From Oscillospiraceae bacterium (GTDB taxonomy: Bacteria; Bacillota_A; Clostridia; Oscillospirales; Oscillospiraceae), in contig JAEDOK010000003.1 in the NCBI GenBank assembly GCA_016302005.1, positions 1-28,776 of the forward strand: a stretch of DNA of 28,776 nt, in the 5' to 3' direction. The notes under the pieces are model-generated. The model did not search any database, was not told where the DNA came from, and saw nothing but the letters and a program-made list of their open reading frames with translations. A program made the position numbers and the translations under genes. Of this stretch, positions 16,493 through 25,392 are shown piece after piece. Within the stretch, counting starts at the first letter, position 1. Every line of letters starts with the position of its first letter.

Positions 16493-17404
16493 TCAAAACA
16501 ACGCAAATAAATTCCTAAAAAACAGACGGTCAAGCATATCTTCTGCATAACCGCGCACGGAGAGATAAGCATAAAAGTCCGCATAATCGGCAACCGAGGC
16601 AAAGCCTGCCGCAAGGGTGTCGCAACCGTCCAAATCGCCGCCGAGGGCGACATGCGTCTCACCGCAGACCGTCAGCATATGCTCCAAATGCCGCAGCAGC
16701 GTCTCATAATCGGCATGCTCCCCTAGAAACGGCGAATAGAGGTTTAAGCCTACCGTGCCACCCGTCTCCGCAATCACGCGGAGCTGATCGTCCGTCAGAT
16801 TTCGCGAATGATCGCAGACCGCGCGGGCATTGGAATGGGAGGCGAGGATCGGTTTTGTTGTGATATCCGCCAGATTCCAAAATGCGCGCGTTCCTAAATG
16901 GCTGACATCGATAAGAATGTCCAGCGCCTGCGCTTCCTTGACAAACGCCCTGCCCTGTGTCGTCAAGCCGCCGTCCGATAAATGGCAGCCTGCGAGAACA
17001 TTGTCTGCGTTCCAAGTCAGCGCCAGCATACGGAAGCCTTGCTCACGCAGGGTTGAAATATATCTCATATCGCAGCCGATTACCTCCGCCCCCTCGACGG
17101 AGAGCAGTGCCGCCGCTTTTCCCGCAGAAAGCGTTTGCAAGATCATCTCCTGTGTATCGGCAAAAGCAATGCGGGAGGCATTGTTTCTGACCTCTTTTCG
17201 CAAAACGGCATAGGGCTCCGTCAGCATTGCCGCGCAGTCAATGTCTGCTTGACCGGCATAGCTGCAAAAAGCAAACACCTGCGCGTAAGCCCCGAAAGCA
17301 GACGCTTTTCGGAGGTCGATATGGCAGGTGTTGTTTTCCAGCGGCTGCCCTCTGCGCCACAGCTCATAGGCGGTATCGCAGTGACCGTCAAACAATCGAA
17401 TCAT
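16493..17404 (-). CDS. Membrane dipeptidase family protein (peptidase M19)
   Basis: A 303-aa protein of the renal dipeptidase (M19) family, zinc enzymes that cleave dipeptides, often with a D-amino acid at the second position. The N terminus carries the metal motif DGHCD (H8, D10). The bridging Glu is likely E104 (LSVEGAEVIG). Metal ligands H169 (DVSHLG) and H190 (ASHSNARAV) follow, then HSRNLTDDQL. The length is slightly short compared with secreted eukaryotic members but usual for clostridial ones. No signal peptide is seen, so it is probably cytoplasmic. Its ATG overlaps the yraN stop by 4 nt. A role in recycling peptidoglycan-derived dipeptides is plausible but unproven. Confidence 0.92.
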   Translation of the reverse strand: MIRLFDGHCDTAYELWRRGQPLENNTCHIDLRKASAFGAYAQVFAFCSYAGQADIDCAAMLTEPYAVLRKEVRNNASRIAFADTQEMILQTLSAGKAAALLSVEGAEVIGCDMRYISTLREQGFRMLALTWNADNVLAGCHLSDGGLTTQGRAFVKEAQALDILIDVSHLGTRAFWNLADITTKPILASHSNARAVCDHSRNLTDDQLRVIAETGGTVGLNLYSPFLGEHADYETLLRHLEHMLTVCGETHVALGGDLDGCDTLAAGFASVADYADFYAYLSVRGYAEDMLDRLFFRNLFALF

Positions 17405-17766
17405 TGAAATGCATCCTCCAAATGATGAATTTCAGGGTTCTTTGTCTGTAAGCCCTGCGGCGCATAAATCTCAATCACATCAAATCTCGGCTGTTTGGAG
17501 CTTTCCTCATGCTGCGCCAAATAAAGCAGTGCAGTCCGCTTCAGGCGTTCCCGCTTCCTGTAATCGACAAATTCACGCGCCTGCGCAAATTGTGCGCTTT
17601 TGCGCAGCTTGACCTCCACAAAAACGATGTACCTTCGATCCTCAACGATCAGATCGATCTCACCGCCGCGGCAGCGAAAGTTGGCGGCGACAATCGCATA
17701 GTGCTTCCTGCGAAGATAGTCCGCAGCAATACTCTCACCCCACCGACCGAGCAGGTCAGTTGCCAT
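17401..17766 (-). CDS. YraN family protein (UPF0102), endonuclease-like fold
   Basis: A 121-aa member of UPF0102. The nuclease-like core is [19 protein letters not shown], with E36, D38, E51 and K53 matching the D-E-x-K pattern of restriction-endonuclease-like folds. The cellular function is not settled. The family is often found next to rnhB, as here. The ATG at 17764–17766 overlaps rnhB by 11 nt and has no clear ribosome site, so translation may rely on re-initiation after rnhB. Confidence 0.92.
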   Translation of the reverse strand: MATDLLGRWGESIAADYLRRKHYAIVAANFRCRGGEIDLIVEDRRYIVFVEVKLRKSAQFAQAREFVDYRKRERLKRTALLYLAQHEESSKQPRFDVIEIYAPQGLQTKNPEIHHLEDAFQ

Positions 17767-18364
17767 AGAATTTTTTCAGGAAGGTGCGGCGGTGAATCGG
17801 GCAGACACCGTACTCGCGCAGAGCGGCATAGTGCGCCTGCGTGCCGTAGCCCTTGTGGACAGAAAAGCCATACTGCGGGTAAAGCGCGTCCTGCTCCTCC
17901 ATAAAGCGGTCACGCGTGACCTTCGCAAGGATGGAGGCGGCGGCGATGTTGGCACTCAGGCTGTCGCCCTTAATGATGGTCTTTACCGGAATGATGCCGA
18001 GATCCGGCTCACGGTTTCCGTCCACCAGCGCAAGCTCCGGCTGAAGCTTGAGCTGCTCCACCGCCCGGCGCATGGCAAGAAAGGTCGCCTGCAGAATGTT
18101 GAATTCGTCGATCTCCTGCTCGCTTGCAAAGGCGATGCCGTAGGCGAGCGCCTGCTCCGTAATCACATCATACAGCGCTCTGCGGCGCTTATCGGTCAGC
18201 TTTTTGGAGTCATTCAGCCCTTCGATCTCCAAGTCGGGCGGCAAAATAACGGCGGCGGCGCAGACAGGGCCCGCCAAGGGTCCCCTGCCCGCCTCATCCA
18301 CGCCGCAGATGAGCTGATAGCCTTCTTCAAACGCGGCGTGTTCATAGTTCCATAAATTGTTCAT
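17756..18364 (-). CDS. rnhB: Ribonuclease HII
   Basis: A 202-aa enzyme that nicks RNA in RNA–DNA hybrids and removes misincorporated ribonucleotides. The signature [12 protein letters not shown] starts at D23–E24. [11 protein letters not shown] follows at about 51–61, with a further catalytic Asp in ALVDGN. The length is normal. The ATG at 18362–18364 follows the 74-aa orphan by 9 nt. Confidence 0.96.
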   Translation of the reverse strand: MNNLWNYEHAAFEEGYQLICGVDEAGRGPLAGPVCAAAVILPPDLEIEGLNDSKKLTDKRRRALYDVITEQALAYGIAFASEQEIDEFNILQATFLAMRRAVEQLKLQPELALVDGNREPDLGIIPVKTIIKGDSLSANIAAASILAKVTRDRFMEEQDALYPQYGFSVHKGYGTQAHYAALREYGVCPIHRRTFLKKFYGN

Positions 18365-18373
18365 TCTTGCCCC

Positions 18374-18598
18374 TCAATCCGGCGTGAAGCTCAGGCGCTG
18401 CCGCAGTCCGTCTACGGTCAGCTCGTAGATGATCACGCCGTCGTCCTTCATTTCCTTTTCTAAGGTGTAGTTCTTTCCCGTGCAGAAGCTTTTCGCCACT
18501 GCGTCAGTATCGTCCGTCTCGATCTCGCTGACGAACACATCCCGCATTTGGTTGTTGCTGCACTGGTTAAAGATTTCACGAATCATTTCATAAGTCAT
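18374..18598 (-). CDS. Small hypothetical protein, 74 aa
   Basis: I do not recognise this protein. The frame runs further upstream, but the ATG at 18596–18598 has GGAGG 6 nt upstream and starts inside the last codons of ylqF. The protein begins MTYEMIREIFNQCSNNQMRD and ends with a likely beta segment (GVIIYELTVDGLRQRLSF). It is acidic overall, has no membrane segment or signal peptide, and contains two Cys. Its strong ribosome site and fit between ylqF and rnhB make it a real gene. A role linked to ribosome assembly or RNA metabolism is only suggested by position. Confidence 0.75.
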   Translation of the reverse strand: MTYEMIREIFNQCSNNQMRDVFVSEIETDDTDAVAKSFCTGKNYTLEKEMKDDGVIIYELTVDGLRQRLSFTPD

Positions 18599-19454
18599 TG
18601 GGTGCCTCCAAACTAAAGCGTCCGATCTTACAGCTGCGGAATTCCTCCAATAAAACACGCGCCATGCGTTCCGTGTCGATCTCGCCGCGCGCAAGCAGGA
18701 AACCGCGTCTGCGTCCTGCCTCACACAGCAGGTCATAGCCTGTTGCGTCCGGGGAGGGATCGAGCTTATAGCGCTCACGAAGAGCGTCGGGATAGCGTGC
18801 CCAAAGCGTCGCGATCAAATGGCAGGCAAGCGTCTCGGTGTCGAGAATGTCATCCTTAACCGCGCCCGTATAGGCAAGGCGTCTGCCGACCTCCTCGTCG
18901 TCAAATTTCGGCCAAAGGATGCCGGGCGTATCGAGAAGGAGCAGTCCTCGATCCACCGTGACCCATTGCTTGCCCCGGGTCACGCCGGGGCGGTTTTCAG
19001 CTTTTGCGCCCTTGCGCCCCGAAATCTGATTGATTAACGTAGACTTGCCGACATTCGGAATGCCGACGATCATCAGCTTGAGCGGTTTATTGACAAAGCC
19101 GCGTTCCTGATAGCGCTGCAGTTTTTCAGCCAACAGCTCCCGCACGGTCGGCACAAAGCGGTCAATTCCCTTGCGGCTCTTGCAGTCGGTCTTCAGCACC
19201 GCAAAGCCCTTCTGCCGGAAATCGTCATACCATGCGTTGGTCGTGACAGGGTCTGCGAGGTCAATGCGGTTGAGGATCACCATGCGCGGCTTATTGGCGC
19301 AAAGTGTGTCGATATCGGGATTTCTGCTGGACAGCGGGATACGGGCATCGACCAGCTCACACACTGCGTCAACGAGGCGGATATCCTCCTCCATTTGGCG
19401 GCGTGTCTTTGTCATATGCCCTGGATACCACTGGATGTTCATTTTATCATCCAT
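18588..19454 (-). CDS. ylqF: Ribosome biogenesis GTPase YlqF (RbgA)
   Basis: A 288-aa circularly permuted GTPase required for late 50S assembly. The motif order is permuted: G4 NRID (62–65) precedes G1 GIPNVGKST (131–139) and G3 DTPG (175–178). The family N terminus IQWYPGHMTKTRR is present. The C-terminal RNA-binding domain follows (DALRERYKLDP). Start choice is uncertain: ATG 19454 is given, while ATG 19442 (MNIQWYPGHM) matches the Bacillus start best; no strong ribosome site favours either. It follows lepB directly and precedes the 74-aa orphan. Confidence 0.94.
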   Translation of the reverse strand: MDDKMNIQWYPGHMTKTRRQMEEDIRLVDAVCELVDARIPLSSRNPDIDTLCANKPRMVILNRIDLADPVTTNAWYDDFRQKGFAVLKTDCKSRKGIDRFVPTVRELLAEKLQRYQERGFVNKPLKLMIVGIPNVGKSTLINQISGRKGAKAENRPGVTRGKQWVTVDRGLLLLDTPGILWPKFDDEEVGRRLAYTGAVKDDILDTETLACHLIATLWARYPDALRERYKLDPSPDATGYDLLCEAGRRRGFLLARGEIDTERMARVLLEEFRSCKIGRFSLEAPNDL

Positions 19455-19456
19455 GC

Positions 19457-20053
19457 TCAATTCACCGATCCGATCCGGCTGTAATCCCGCTCGTTTGTCA
19501 CTTTATCGGCGCCCGGGAAAACAATAAACAGCACCTTTCCCAACACCTGATCCAAGCGAATTTGCCCGATGCTTGCCACGCGGCTGTCCGAAGAATGGTT
19601 GCGGTTATCGCCCATAACGAAGACACAGTCCTCTTCCACAACAGTATAGTATGGTGTATTGAACATTTCTTCGTTGATATACGGCTCCTCAAGGGCGACC
19701 CCATCAACATAGACGCGGGTCACACCGTCGTTATCCTCACAGATCTGTACGGTCTGCCCCTCTGTCGCAATCACCCGCTTTACGATCGGTTCGCCGTTTT
19801 CAAAGGAAAGCTTTCGTGCGACGATGATATCTCCGTATTCGAGATCGCCCATCAGGACATTGCTCTGCAGTGCAAGATAATCTCCGTGGTGCAGCGTCGG
19901 GAACATCGAATCTCCGTTGACACCTACCAGCCGCAAGCAAAATACAAAAATCAGTGTGATCGCCGCAAGAATATAGACCAAATCGTGCAGCAGCGAATAT
20001 ATATCGTAAAGAAAACCGTGTTTCTCCGGCTTCTGCTCCTTTTCCTTCTTCAT
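19457..20053 (-). CDS. lepB: Signal peptidase I
   Basis: A 198-aa type I signal peptidase that cleaves signal peptides from exported proteins at the outer face of the membrane. A charged cytoplasmic N terminus (Lys/Glu rich, 1–12) is followed by one membrane segment at about 22–43. Catalytic S49 (GDSMFPTL) and K92 (IVKRVIATEG) are present, as is the family GDNRNHSSDSR box. The length is typical of Gram-positive SPase I. It is the first gene of a seven-gene group down to the metallophosphoesterase. Confidence 0.96.
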   Translation of the reverse strand: MKKEKEQKPEKHGFLYDIYSLLHDLVYILAAITLIFVFCLRLVGVNGDSMFPTLHHGDYLALQSNVLMGDLEYGDIIVARKLSFENGEPIVKRVIATEGQTVQICEDNDGVTRVYVDGVALEEPYINEEMFNTPYYTVVEEDCVFVMGDNRNHSSDSRVASIGQIRLDQVLGKVLFIVFPGADKVTNERDYSRIGSVN

Positions 20054-20106
20054 GTTTGTTTCATCCCTTCCGCCCGCATGGCAAGCTCTTCTTTCCCTTT
20101 TACTCG

Positions 20107-20135
20107 ATTATACACGAAATGCGAGCAGAAATAAA
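20107..20135 (-). promoter_or_regulatory. Probable promoter for the lepB operon
   Basis: Minus strand: a consensus TATAAT at 20107–20112, with a poor -35 (TTTATT, 20130–20135) at 17-nt spacing. It lies between the valS terminator and lepB. The -10 is convincing, the -35 is weak. Confidence 0.55.
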
Positions 20136-20143
20136 GATGAATT

Positions 20144-20180
20144 TAAAAAAATCGTCCGATTCATTTTCGAATCGGACGAT
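20144..20180 (-). terminator. Intrinsic terminator after valS
   Basis: A perfect 12-bp stem (20151–20162 with 20169–20180), 6-nt loop, followed on the minus strand by seven T. It begins just after the valS stop codon. Confidence 0.92.
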
Positions 20181-20186
20181 CTTTTT

Positions 20187-22826
20187 TTAAAATGCTTTGA
20201 GTCTTGCTTCGCTCTCGTTGAGTTGTTTGAGGAGGGCTTCGAATTTCTCTGCCTTTTCGCGCTCGGCATTCACGACTGCCTCGGGTGCTTTTGCGACAAA
20301 GCCCTCGTTATTCAGCTTGCCGCGGATGGCGGCGAGCATTTTCTCGGTTTTCTCCTTCTCCTTCGCGATGCGCGCAATCTCCTTTTCCACATCGACAAGC
20401 TGATTCATCGGCATATAGAGCGCTGCGTCATGCGTCACGCAGGAAGCCATTGACTCATGTCCCTCCGGCTCGGTCGCGGAGATCTTCACCTCGTCGGCAT
20501 AGGCAAGGCGCGTAATGAAGCCCTCACCGCCGGCGAACAGCTCCGCCTTTTCCGTGACGATATAGAGCGTGCATTTCTTGGAGGGCGGAACATTCATCTC
20601 CGCGCGGCGGTTGCGGACGGCGCGGATGGCGTTCATGATGCTCTCCATTGCGTTCTCCTCCGCCTTGAAGCACAGCTCCTCACGGAACTTGGGCCACTTC
20701 GCGATGATCAGCGCCTCACCTTCGTGCGGGATCGCCTGCCAAATCTCCTCGGTGATGAAGGGCATGAACGGATGCATCAGGCGCAGAATCTGGTCCAGCA
20801 CATACAAGAGAACCTGCTGGGCGACGTGCTTGCTCTCCTCGTCCTCACCGTAAAGGCGTGCCTTCGTCAGCTCGATATACCAGTCACAGTAGCTGTCCCA
20901 GATGAAATCATAGACCTTCTGCACGGCGATGCCAAGCTCGTATTTGTCCAGATTCTCCGTCACATCGGCAATCAGGGTATTGAGCTTCGAGACAATCCAT
21001 TTATCCGCCGTTTCCAATTTGGAAAGGTCGGACAGCTCGTTCTTCTCGATAGAAAGATTCATCATCACATAGCGGCTCGCGTTCCAAAGCTTGTTGGCAA
21101 AGTTGCGCATTGCCTCGCAGCGCTCGACATAGAAGCGCATATCGTTGCCGGGCGAGTTCGCGGTGATCATGTTCATGCGCAGGGCATCGGAACCGAAACG
21201 GTCGATCATTTCCAGCGGGTCGATACCGTTGCCGAGGGACTTGGACATTTTTCTGCCCTTGTCGTCCCGCACCAGTCCGTGAATGAGAACGGTATGGAAG
21301 GGCGGCTTTCCGGTCTGTTTGCAGGCGGAGAAGATCATTCTCGCGACCCAGAAGAAGATAATATCGTAGCCCGTGACGAGCACATCCGTCGGATAGAAGT
21401 ATTTGAAGTCCTCTGCCTCGGTGTCGGGCCAGCCAAGCGTCTCAAAGGGCCACAGTGCCGAAGAGAACCATGTGTCAAGCACATCCTCATCGCGGGTGAT
21501 ATTCTTGCTGCCGCACTTTTCGCAGCAGGTCGCGTCCTCACGCGAGACGGTCACATGCCCGCAGTCGGCGCAGTACCATGCAGGGATCTGATGTCCCCAC
21601 CAGAGTTGACGGGAGATACACCAATCGCGCACATTCTCCATCCAGTTGGTATAGGTCTTGGTAAAGCGTTCGGGAACGAATTTCGTCTCACCCTCGTTGA
21701 CGACGCGCAGCGCCTCTTCCGCCAGCGGCTTCATCTTGACGAACCACTGCGCGGAGATGATCGGCTCGACATCACGGTGGCAGCGGTAGCATGTGCCGAC
21801 ATTGTGGCTGTACGGCTCGACCTTGACAAGATAGCCCTGCTCCTCCAAATCGGCGACAATCTGCTTTCTCGCCTCATAGCGGTCAAGTCCCTGATATTTG
21901 CCACCGAACTCATTGACAACACCGTTGTCGTCCAGGACGCGGATGACCTCTAAGTTATGGCGCAGACCGACTTCAAAGTCGTTCGGGTCATGGGCGGGCG
22001 TCATCTTGACGCAGCCCGTGCCGAAGTCCATCTCGGCATAATCGTCCGCAACCACGGGAATTTCCTTATTCACCAGCGGAAGGATTACCTTCTTGCCGAC
22101 GATGTCCTTGTAACGCTCGTCGTTCGGGTTGACGCAAACGCCGCTGTCACCCAGCATTGTCTCCGGGCGGGTCGTTGCGACAATGACCTCGCCGCTGCCG
22201 TCCGCCAACGGATAGCGGATGTGCCAGAGGCTGCCGGGCTTATCGACATACTCGACCTCCGCGTCGGACAGTGCGGTCACGCAATGCGGGCACCAGTTGA
22301 TAATGCGGCTGCCTTTGTAAATCAAGCCCTGCTCATAGAGGTTGACAAAAACCTCACGCACTGCCTTGGAGCAGCCCTCGTCCATCGTAAAGCGGGCTCG
22401 CTCCCAATCGCAGGATGCGCCAAGCTTCTTCTGCTGCTCGACAATGCGGTTGCCGTACTGTTTTTTCCAATCCCATACGCGGTCTAAAAACTTTTCTCTG
22501 CCGAGATCATAGCGTGTCAAGCCCTCCTTGCGCAGCTCCTCCTCCACGCGGATCTGCGTGGCAATACCGGCATGGTCAACGCCGGGAACCCAAAGAGCGG
22601 CATAGCCCTGCATCCGCTTGAAGCGAATCAAGACATCCTGCATGGCTGCGTCCATGGCGTGCCCCATATGGAGCTGTCCTGTGACATTGGGGGGCGGCAT
22701 GACGATCGTAAAGGGCTTCTTTCCCGGATCGCGCTCCGTGTGGAAATAGCCGTTTTCCGACCAAAAACGATACAGACGGCTCTCCACATCCTTCGGATCG
22801 TAGGTCTTCGGTAATTCTCTTGCCAT
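20187..22826 (-). CDS. valS: Valyl-tRNA synthetase
   Basis: An 879-aa class I aminoacyl-tRNA synthetase that charges tRNA-Val and edits misactivated Thr. The HIGH motif is HMGH at residues 53–56 ([15 protein letters not shown]), and KMSKS is near residue 526 ([11 protein letters not shown]). Cys pairs ([15 protein letters not shown] and CCEKCGSKN) suggest zinc sites. A C-terminal coiled coil, starting near [17 protein letters not shown], is typical of bacterial ValRS. The ATG at 22824–22826 has GGAG upstream and gives [12 protein letters not shown]; in-frame sequence further upstream lies in the leader and is rejected. It is controlled by a T-box leader. Confidence 0.98.
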   Translation of the reverse strand: MARELPKTYDPKDVESRLYRFWSENGYFHTERDPGKKPFTIVMPPPNVTGQLHMGHAMDAAMQDVLIRFKRMQGYAALWVPGVDHAGIATQIRVEEELRKEGLTRYDLGREKFLDRVWDWKKQYGNRIVEQQKKLGASCDWERARFTMDEGCSKAVREVFVNLYEQGLIYKGSRIINWCPHCVTALSDAEVEYVDKPGSLWHIRYPLADGSGEVIVATTRPETMLGDSGVCVNPNDERYKDIVGKKVILPLVNKEIPVVADDYAEMDFGTGCVKMTPAHDPNDFEVGLRHNLEVIRVLDDNGVVNEFGGKYQGLDRYEARKQIVADLEEQGYLVKVEPYSHNVGTCYRCHRDVEPIISAQWFVKMKPLAEEALRVVNEGETKFVPERFTKTYTNWMENVRDWCISRQLWWGHQIPAWYCADCGHVTVSREDATCCEKCGSKNITRDEDVLDTWFSSALWPFETLGWPDTEAEDFKYFYPTDVLVTGYDIIFFWVARMIFSACKQTGKPPFHTVLIHGLVRDDKGRKMSKSLGNGIDPLEMIDRFGSDALRMNMITANSPGNDMRFYVERCEAMRNFANKLWNASRYVMMNLSIEKNELSDLSKLETADKWIVSKLNTLIADVTENLDKYELGIAVQKVYDFIWDSYCDWYIELTKARLYGEDEESKHVAQQVLLYVLDQILRLMHPFMPFITEEIWQAIPHEGEALIIAKWPKFREELCFKAEENAMESIMNAIRAVRNRRAEMNVPPSKKCTLYIVTEKAELFAGGEGFITRLAYADEVKISATEPEGHESMASCVTHDAALYMPMNQLVDVEKEIARIAKEKEKTEKMLAAIRGKLNNEGFVAKAPEAVVNAEREKAEKFEALLKQLNESEARLKAF

Positions 22827-22855
22827 ATTGTTTCTCCTTTTCGGTATGATTCCAT

Positions 22856-22886
22856 AAAAAACGCCCTGAACGAAACGTTCAGGGCG
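22856..22886 (-). terminator. T-box-controlled terminator of valS
   Basis: An 11-bp stem (22862–22872 with 22876–22886) with a 3-nt loop and six T on the minus strand, just before the valS ribosome site. It is the terminator half of the T-box switch. Confidence 0.93.
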
Positions 22887-23089
22887 AAAAAATCCGCGGT
22901 ACCACCTGAATTCCCGCAAAAACGGGCGCTCAATTCTCTGTAACGGAAGAACCCGTGCAAGCCTACTTTATGTTCCGCTCGCCCACTCGGGAGCGACCTT
23001 CATCCATCCACCGCAGGAACTTGCACCAACCGTTCCCTCTCTGCTGCGGCGGGAAGAACTACTCCTCTCCGTCAAGGTGTTTTTCAATC
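22856..23089 (-). ncRNA. T-box leader riboswitch of valS, predicted specifier GUC (Val)
   Basis: Minus-strand leader of about 234 nt. The stem I distal features AGAGAGGG and GGTTGGTGCAAG are present. The region GAAGGTCGCTCCCGAGTGGG places a GUC valine codon (22995–22997) in the specifier position. The conserved T-box element GGTGGTACCGCG (within 22894–22912) precedes the terminator. Uncharged tRNA-Val pairing with this element should form the antiterminator and switch valS on under valine limitation. The specifier assignment is by pattern, without folding. The 5' end is estimated from the promoter. Confidence 0.93.
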
Positions 23090-23095
23090 TTCATC

Positions 23096-23124
23096 ATAGT
23101 ACCGAACTGTATGCAAAATGTCAA
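23096..23124 (-). promoter_or_regulatory. SigA-type promoter for the valS T-box transcript
   Basis: Minus strand: TTGACA (23119–23124), 17-nt spacer, TACTAT (23096–23101). The -35 hexamer overlaps the TGA stop codon of the upstream pgm gene. Confidence 0.85.
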
Positions 23125-24827
23125 GCGTTTTCCGGCAAAAATTCGCACATTCTCTCGGAAAGTGCCTTTAAGAACGCCAGCGCCGTCTCCTTCTCGCTGT
23201 CAACGGCAGTTAAATAGAGCTTGACCTTCGGCTCCGTGCCGGAGGGACGGACAATCACACTGCCCTTCTCGCCCAGCTCAAGCGTAACAACATTCGACTT
23301 CGGCAGCAGGACGGGCGTTTCCGTTCCGTTTGCCAAATCGCGGCAGTTTCTGGTCTGATAATCCGTCACCTTCGTGACCGCCGCGCCGCAAAGCTCCGTC
23401 GGCACGTTCGCACGGAAGTCCGCCATAAACTTTGCGGAAAGCTCCATTGCGTTCGGTCCCTTCAGCTCAAAGCTGATGACCTTTGCCTCATGATAGCCAA
23501 GCTCGGCATAAAGCGCGTCCATTTTTTCTGCCAGATTCATTCCCTCGCGCTTAAGCTTCGCGGCAAGGTCGCAGGTCAGCATGGAGGCAACGACCGCGTC
23601 CTTGTCTCTGGCATATGTACCCTTGAGGTAGCCGCAGCTCTCCTCAAAGCCGAAAACAAAGCGCTTCTCTTCACCCTTTTCCTCGAGCGCAAGAATCTCG
23701 CCGCCGATATACTTAAAGCCCGTCAGGACGGCTTTCATGTTGACACCGTATTTCGCGGCGACTTTATCGGCAAGCGGGGTCGAGACGATGCTCCGCACGG
23801 CAACGGGCGCAGGAGGCAGCGTACCGTTTTTCGACATCTCCCCGAGAATGTAATCCAAGAGCAGGCAGCCCAGCTCGTTACCCGTCAGCTTGCGGAAGCC
23901 GCCCTCCACAGGCACGGCAACCGCAACACGGTCACAGTCGGGGTCGGTGCCGAGGATGAGGTCGGGGTGTGTCTCGCGGGCGATTTTATAGCTCTCGTTC
24001 AGCGCGGCGTCCGTCTCCGGATTGGGGTATTCACAGGTCTTAAAATCACCGTCTGGCTGCTCCTGCACCTTAACGACATCAACCTTCACGCCGATTCTAC
24101 CCAGCACCTCGCGCACCGGCTTATTGCCCGTGCCGCAAAGCGGGGTATAGAGCAGACACAGCTCACTTGCGGGCAGTTCGGTCACGCGTTCGGCAAGGAC
24201 GGTCTGATAGTATTCCTCCCACACTTCCGGCGCAATGTACTCGACCGTTCCCTTTTCCATACTCTCGGCAAAGGTCTGTTTTGCGGGAACAAAATAGTCA
24301 ATCGAGGAGATTTCACGGAATACGACGGCGGCGGGCTCATCGGTCATCTGGCAGCCGTCGGGACCGTAGCACTTGATGCCGTTGTAGGCACCCGCGTTGT
24401 GACTCGCAGAGACGACAATGCCACAGCCGCAGCCCAAACGGCGGACGGCAAAGGAAAGCATCGGCGTCGGAGCGAGCTCATGGTAGACGTAGACATGCAC
24501 GCCGCGCTCTGCAAGCGCAACCGCGCAGATCTCAGCATAGCGGCGGGAATTATGGCGGGAGTCATAGCCGATTGCGCATTTCTGCGGCAGTTCCGTCGTG
24601 CAGAGCCAAGCCGCCAAGCCCTGCGCGGTACGGCGGACGGTGTAATCATTGAGGCGGTTTGTACCAAGCCCCATGATACCGCGAATGCCTGCCGTCCCAA
24701 ATTGCAGTTCAGTGCCGAAAGCGCCCTTCAGCGCGTCGGCATTTCCTTCCATATTACGAAGTTCTTTCTGTTCTTGCTCGGTCAACGGTGCGGCGCACCA
24801 TGCTTGATAACGTTCCGAATATTCCAT
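23121..24827 (-). CDS. Phospho-sugar mutase (phosphoglucomutase/phosphomannomutase family)
   Basis: A 568-aa alpha-D-phosphohexomutase, most like PgcA-type phosphoglucomutases, which interconvert glucose-1-P and glucose-6-P. The phosphoserine loop is SASHNAGAYNG with active S142; Pro, usual after SHN, is Ala here. The metal loop is DPDCDR (D295, D297, D299). The sugar-binding loop is GFEESCGYL, and the phosphate-binding loop near the C terminus is RPSGTEPKVK. The length fits the longer PgcA-type group. The ATG at 24825–24827 has GGAGG about 6 nt upstream. I see no clear promoter; the preceding gene ends in a terminator, so a weak promoter between them is expected. Whether glucose or mannose is preferred cannot be told. 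Confidence 0.93.
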   Translation of the reverse strand: MEYSERYQAWCAAPLTEQEQKELRNMEGNADALKGAFGTELQFGTAGIRGIMGLGTNRLNDYTVRRTAQGLAAWLCTTELPQKCAIGYDSRHNSRRYAEICAVALAERGVHVYVYHELAPTPMLSFAVRRLGCGCGIVVSASHNAGAYNGIKCYGPDGCQMTDEPAAVVFREISSIDYFVPAKQTFAESMEKGTVEYIAPEVWEEYYQTVLAERVTELPASELCLLYTPLCGTGNKPVREVLGRIGVKVDVVKVQEQPDGDFKTCEYPNPETDAALNESYKIARETHPDLILGTDPDCDRVAVAVPVEGGFRKLTGNELGCLLLDYILGEMSKNGTLPPAPVAVRSIVSTPLADKVAAKYGVNMKAVLTGFKYIGGEILALEEKGEEKRFVFGFEESCGYLKGTYARDKDAVVASMLTCDLAAKLKREGMNLAEKMDALYAELGYHEAKVISFELKGPNAMELSAKFMADFRANVPTELCGAAVTKVTDYQTRNCRDLANGTETPVLLPKSNVVTLELGEKGSVIVRPSGTEPKVKLYLTAVDSEKETALAFLKALSERMCEFLPENA

Positions 24828-24850
24828 AAATTACCTCCGTTTTCCGTTTT

Positions 24851-24885
24851 TTAAAAAACAGCCCAATTATCTCATTGAGCTGTTT
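24851..24885 (-). terminator. Intrinsic terminator after the coiled-coil gene
   Basis: A 12-bp stem with one U-G wobble (24856–24867 with 24874–24885), 6-nt loop, followed by T residues on the minus strand. It lies just beyond the stop of the 166-aa coiled-coil gene. Confidence 0.8.
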
Positions 24886-24891
24886 TATCAA

Positions 24892-25392
24892 TTACACATC
24901 TTCAATAATTGCGGAATTAGTTCTGGCCTGCGGATTGACGAGGGCACGGAATTTCGAACGAGAATCACGGATCTCGGCAAGCGCCTGTGCCACAGCCTCC
25001 TCGGTCGTGCGCAGGGAATCATCGACGTAGTCATTCGTCACCTGCTTCAGCTCCTTGATCTTCTCCTGCGCGGCGCGTACCATTTCGTTGGCCTGGTCCT
25101 TTGCCTCAAGATAAATCGCCTCCTGCGAGACGAGCTGCTTGGCCTGCGCCTGGGCAGCCTTGAGGATATTCTCCGCCTCACGCTTCGCGCTGGTAATCAA
25201 CTCGTTGCGAGACTCAACAATCGTCTTTGCCTGCTTCATTTCGCCGGGCAGCTTATTGCTGATCTCATCGAGAAGATCCAGCGCACGCTCGCGTTCGATG
25301 GAGCATTTATCTCCGCTGAACGGTACGCTTCTTGCGTCCTGTACCATTTCATAAAGTGTGCCGATCAGTTCTTCAATACTGTGTTCGTTCAT
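24892..25392 (-). CDS. Coiled-coil protein of unknown function, 166 aa
   Basis: I can name no function. After an N-terminal part with IEELIGTLYEMVQDARSVP, residues about 40–145 are a long, charged, Ala/Glu/Lys/Gln-rich helix (RNELITSAKREAENILKAAQ and AKDQANEMVRAAQEKIKEL), very likely a coiled coil. This recalls DivIVA- or V-ATPase subunit H/E-like helices, a similarity that low-complexity helices often produce. No signal peptide or membrane segment is seen. Its ATG overlaps the coaD stop by 4 nt, so it is co-expressed with coaD. As far as I recall, similar small coiled-coil genes occur beside coaD in other Clostridia. Confidence 0.85.
   Translation of the reverse strand: MNEHSIEELIGTLYEMVQDARSVPFSGDKCSIERERALDLLDEISNKLPGEMKQAKTIVESRNELITSAKREAENILKAAQAQAKQLVSQEAIYLEAKDQANEMVRAAQEKIKELKQVTNDYVDDSLRTTEEAVAQALAEIRDSRSKFRALVNPQARTNSAIIEDV

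Noticed and set aside
20457..21953. 498-codon open frame on the plus strand opposite valS
   Set aside because: valS is unmistakable on the minus strand. The plus-strand frame is antisense to it, gives no recognisable domain and has no ribosome site; GC-rich codon use opposite a real gene produces such frames.
23490..24854. 454-codon open frame on the plus strand opposite the phospho-sugar mutase
   Set aside because: It is antisense to a gene with all catalytic motifs and shows no family features.
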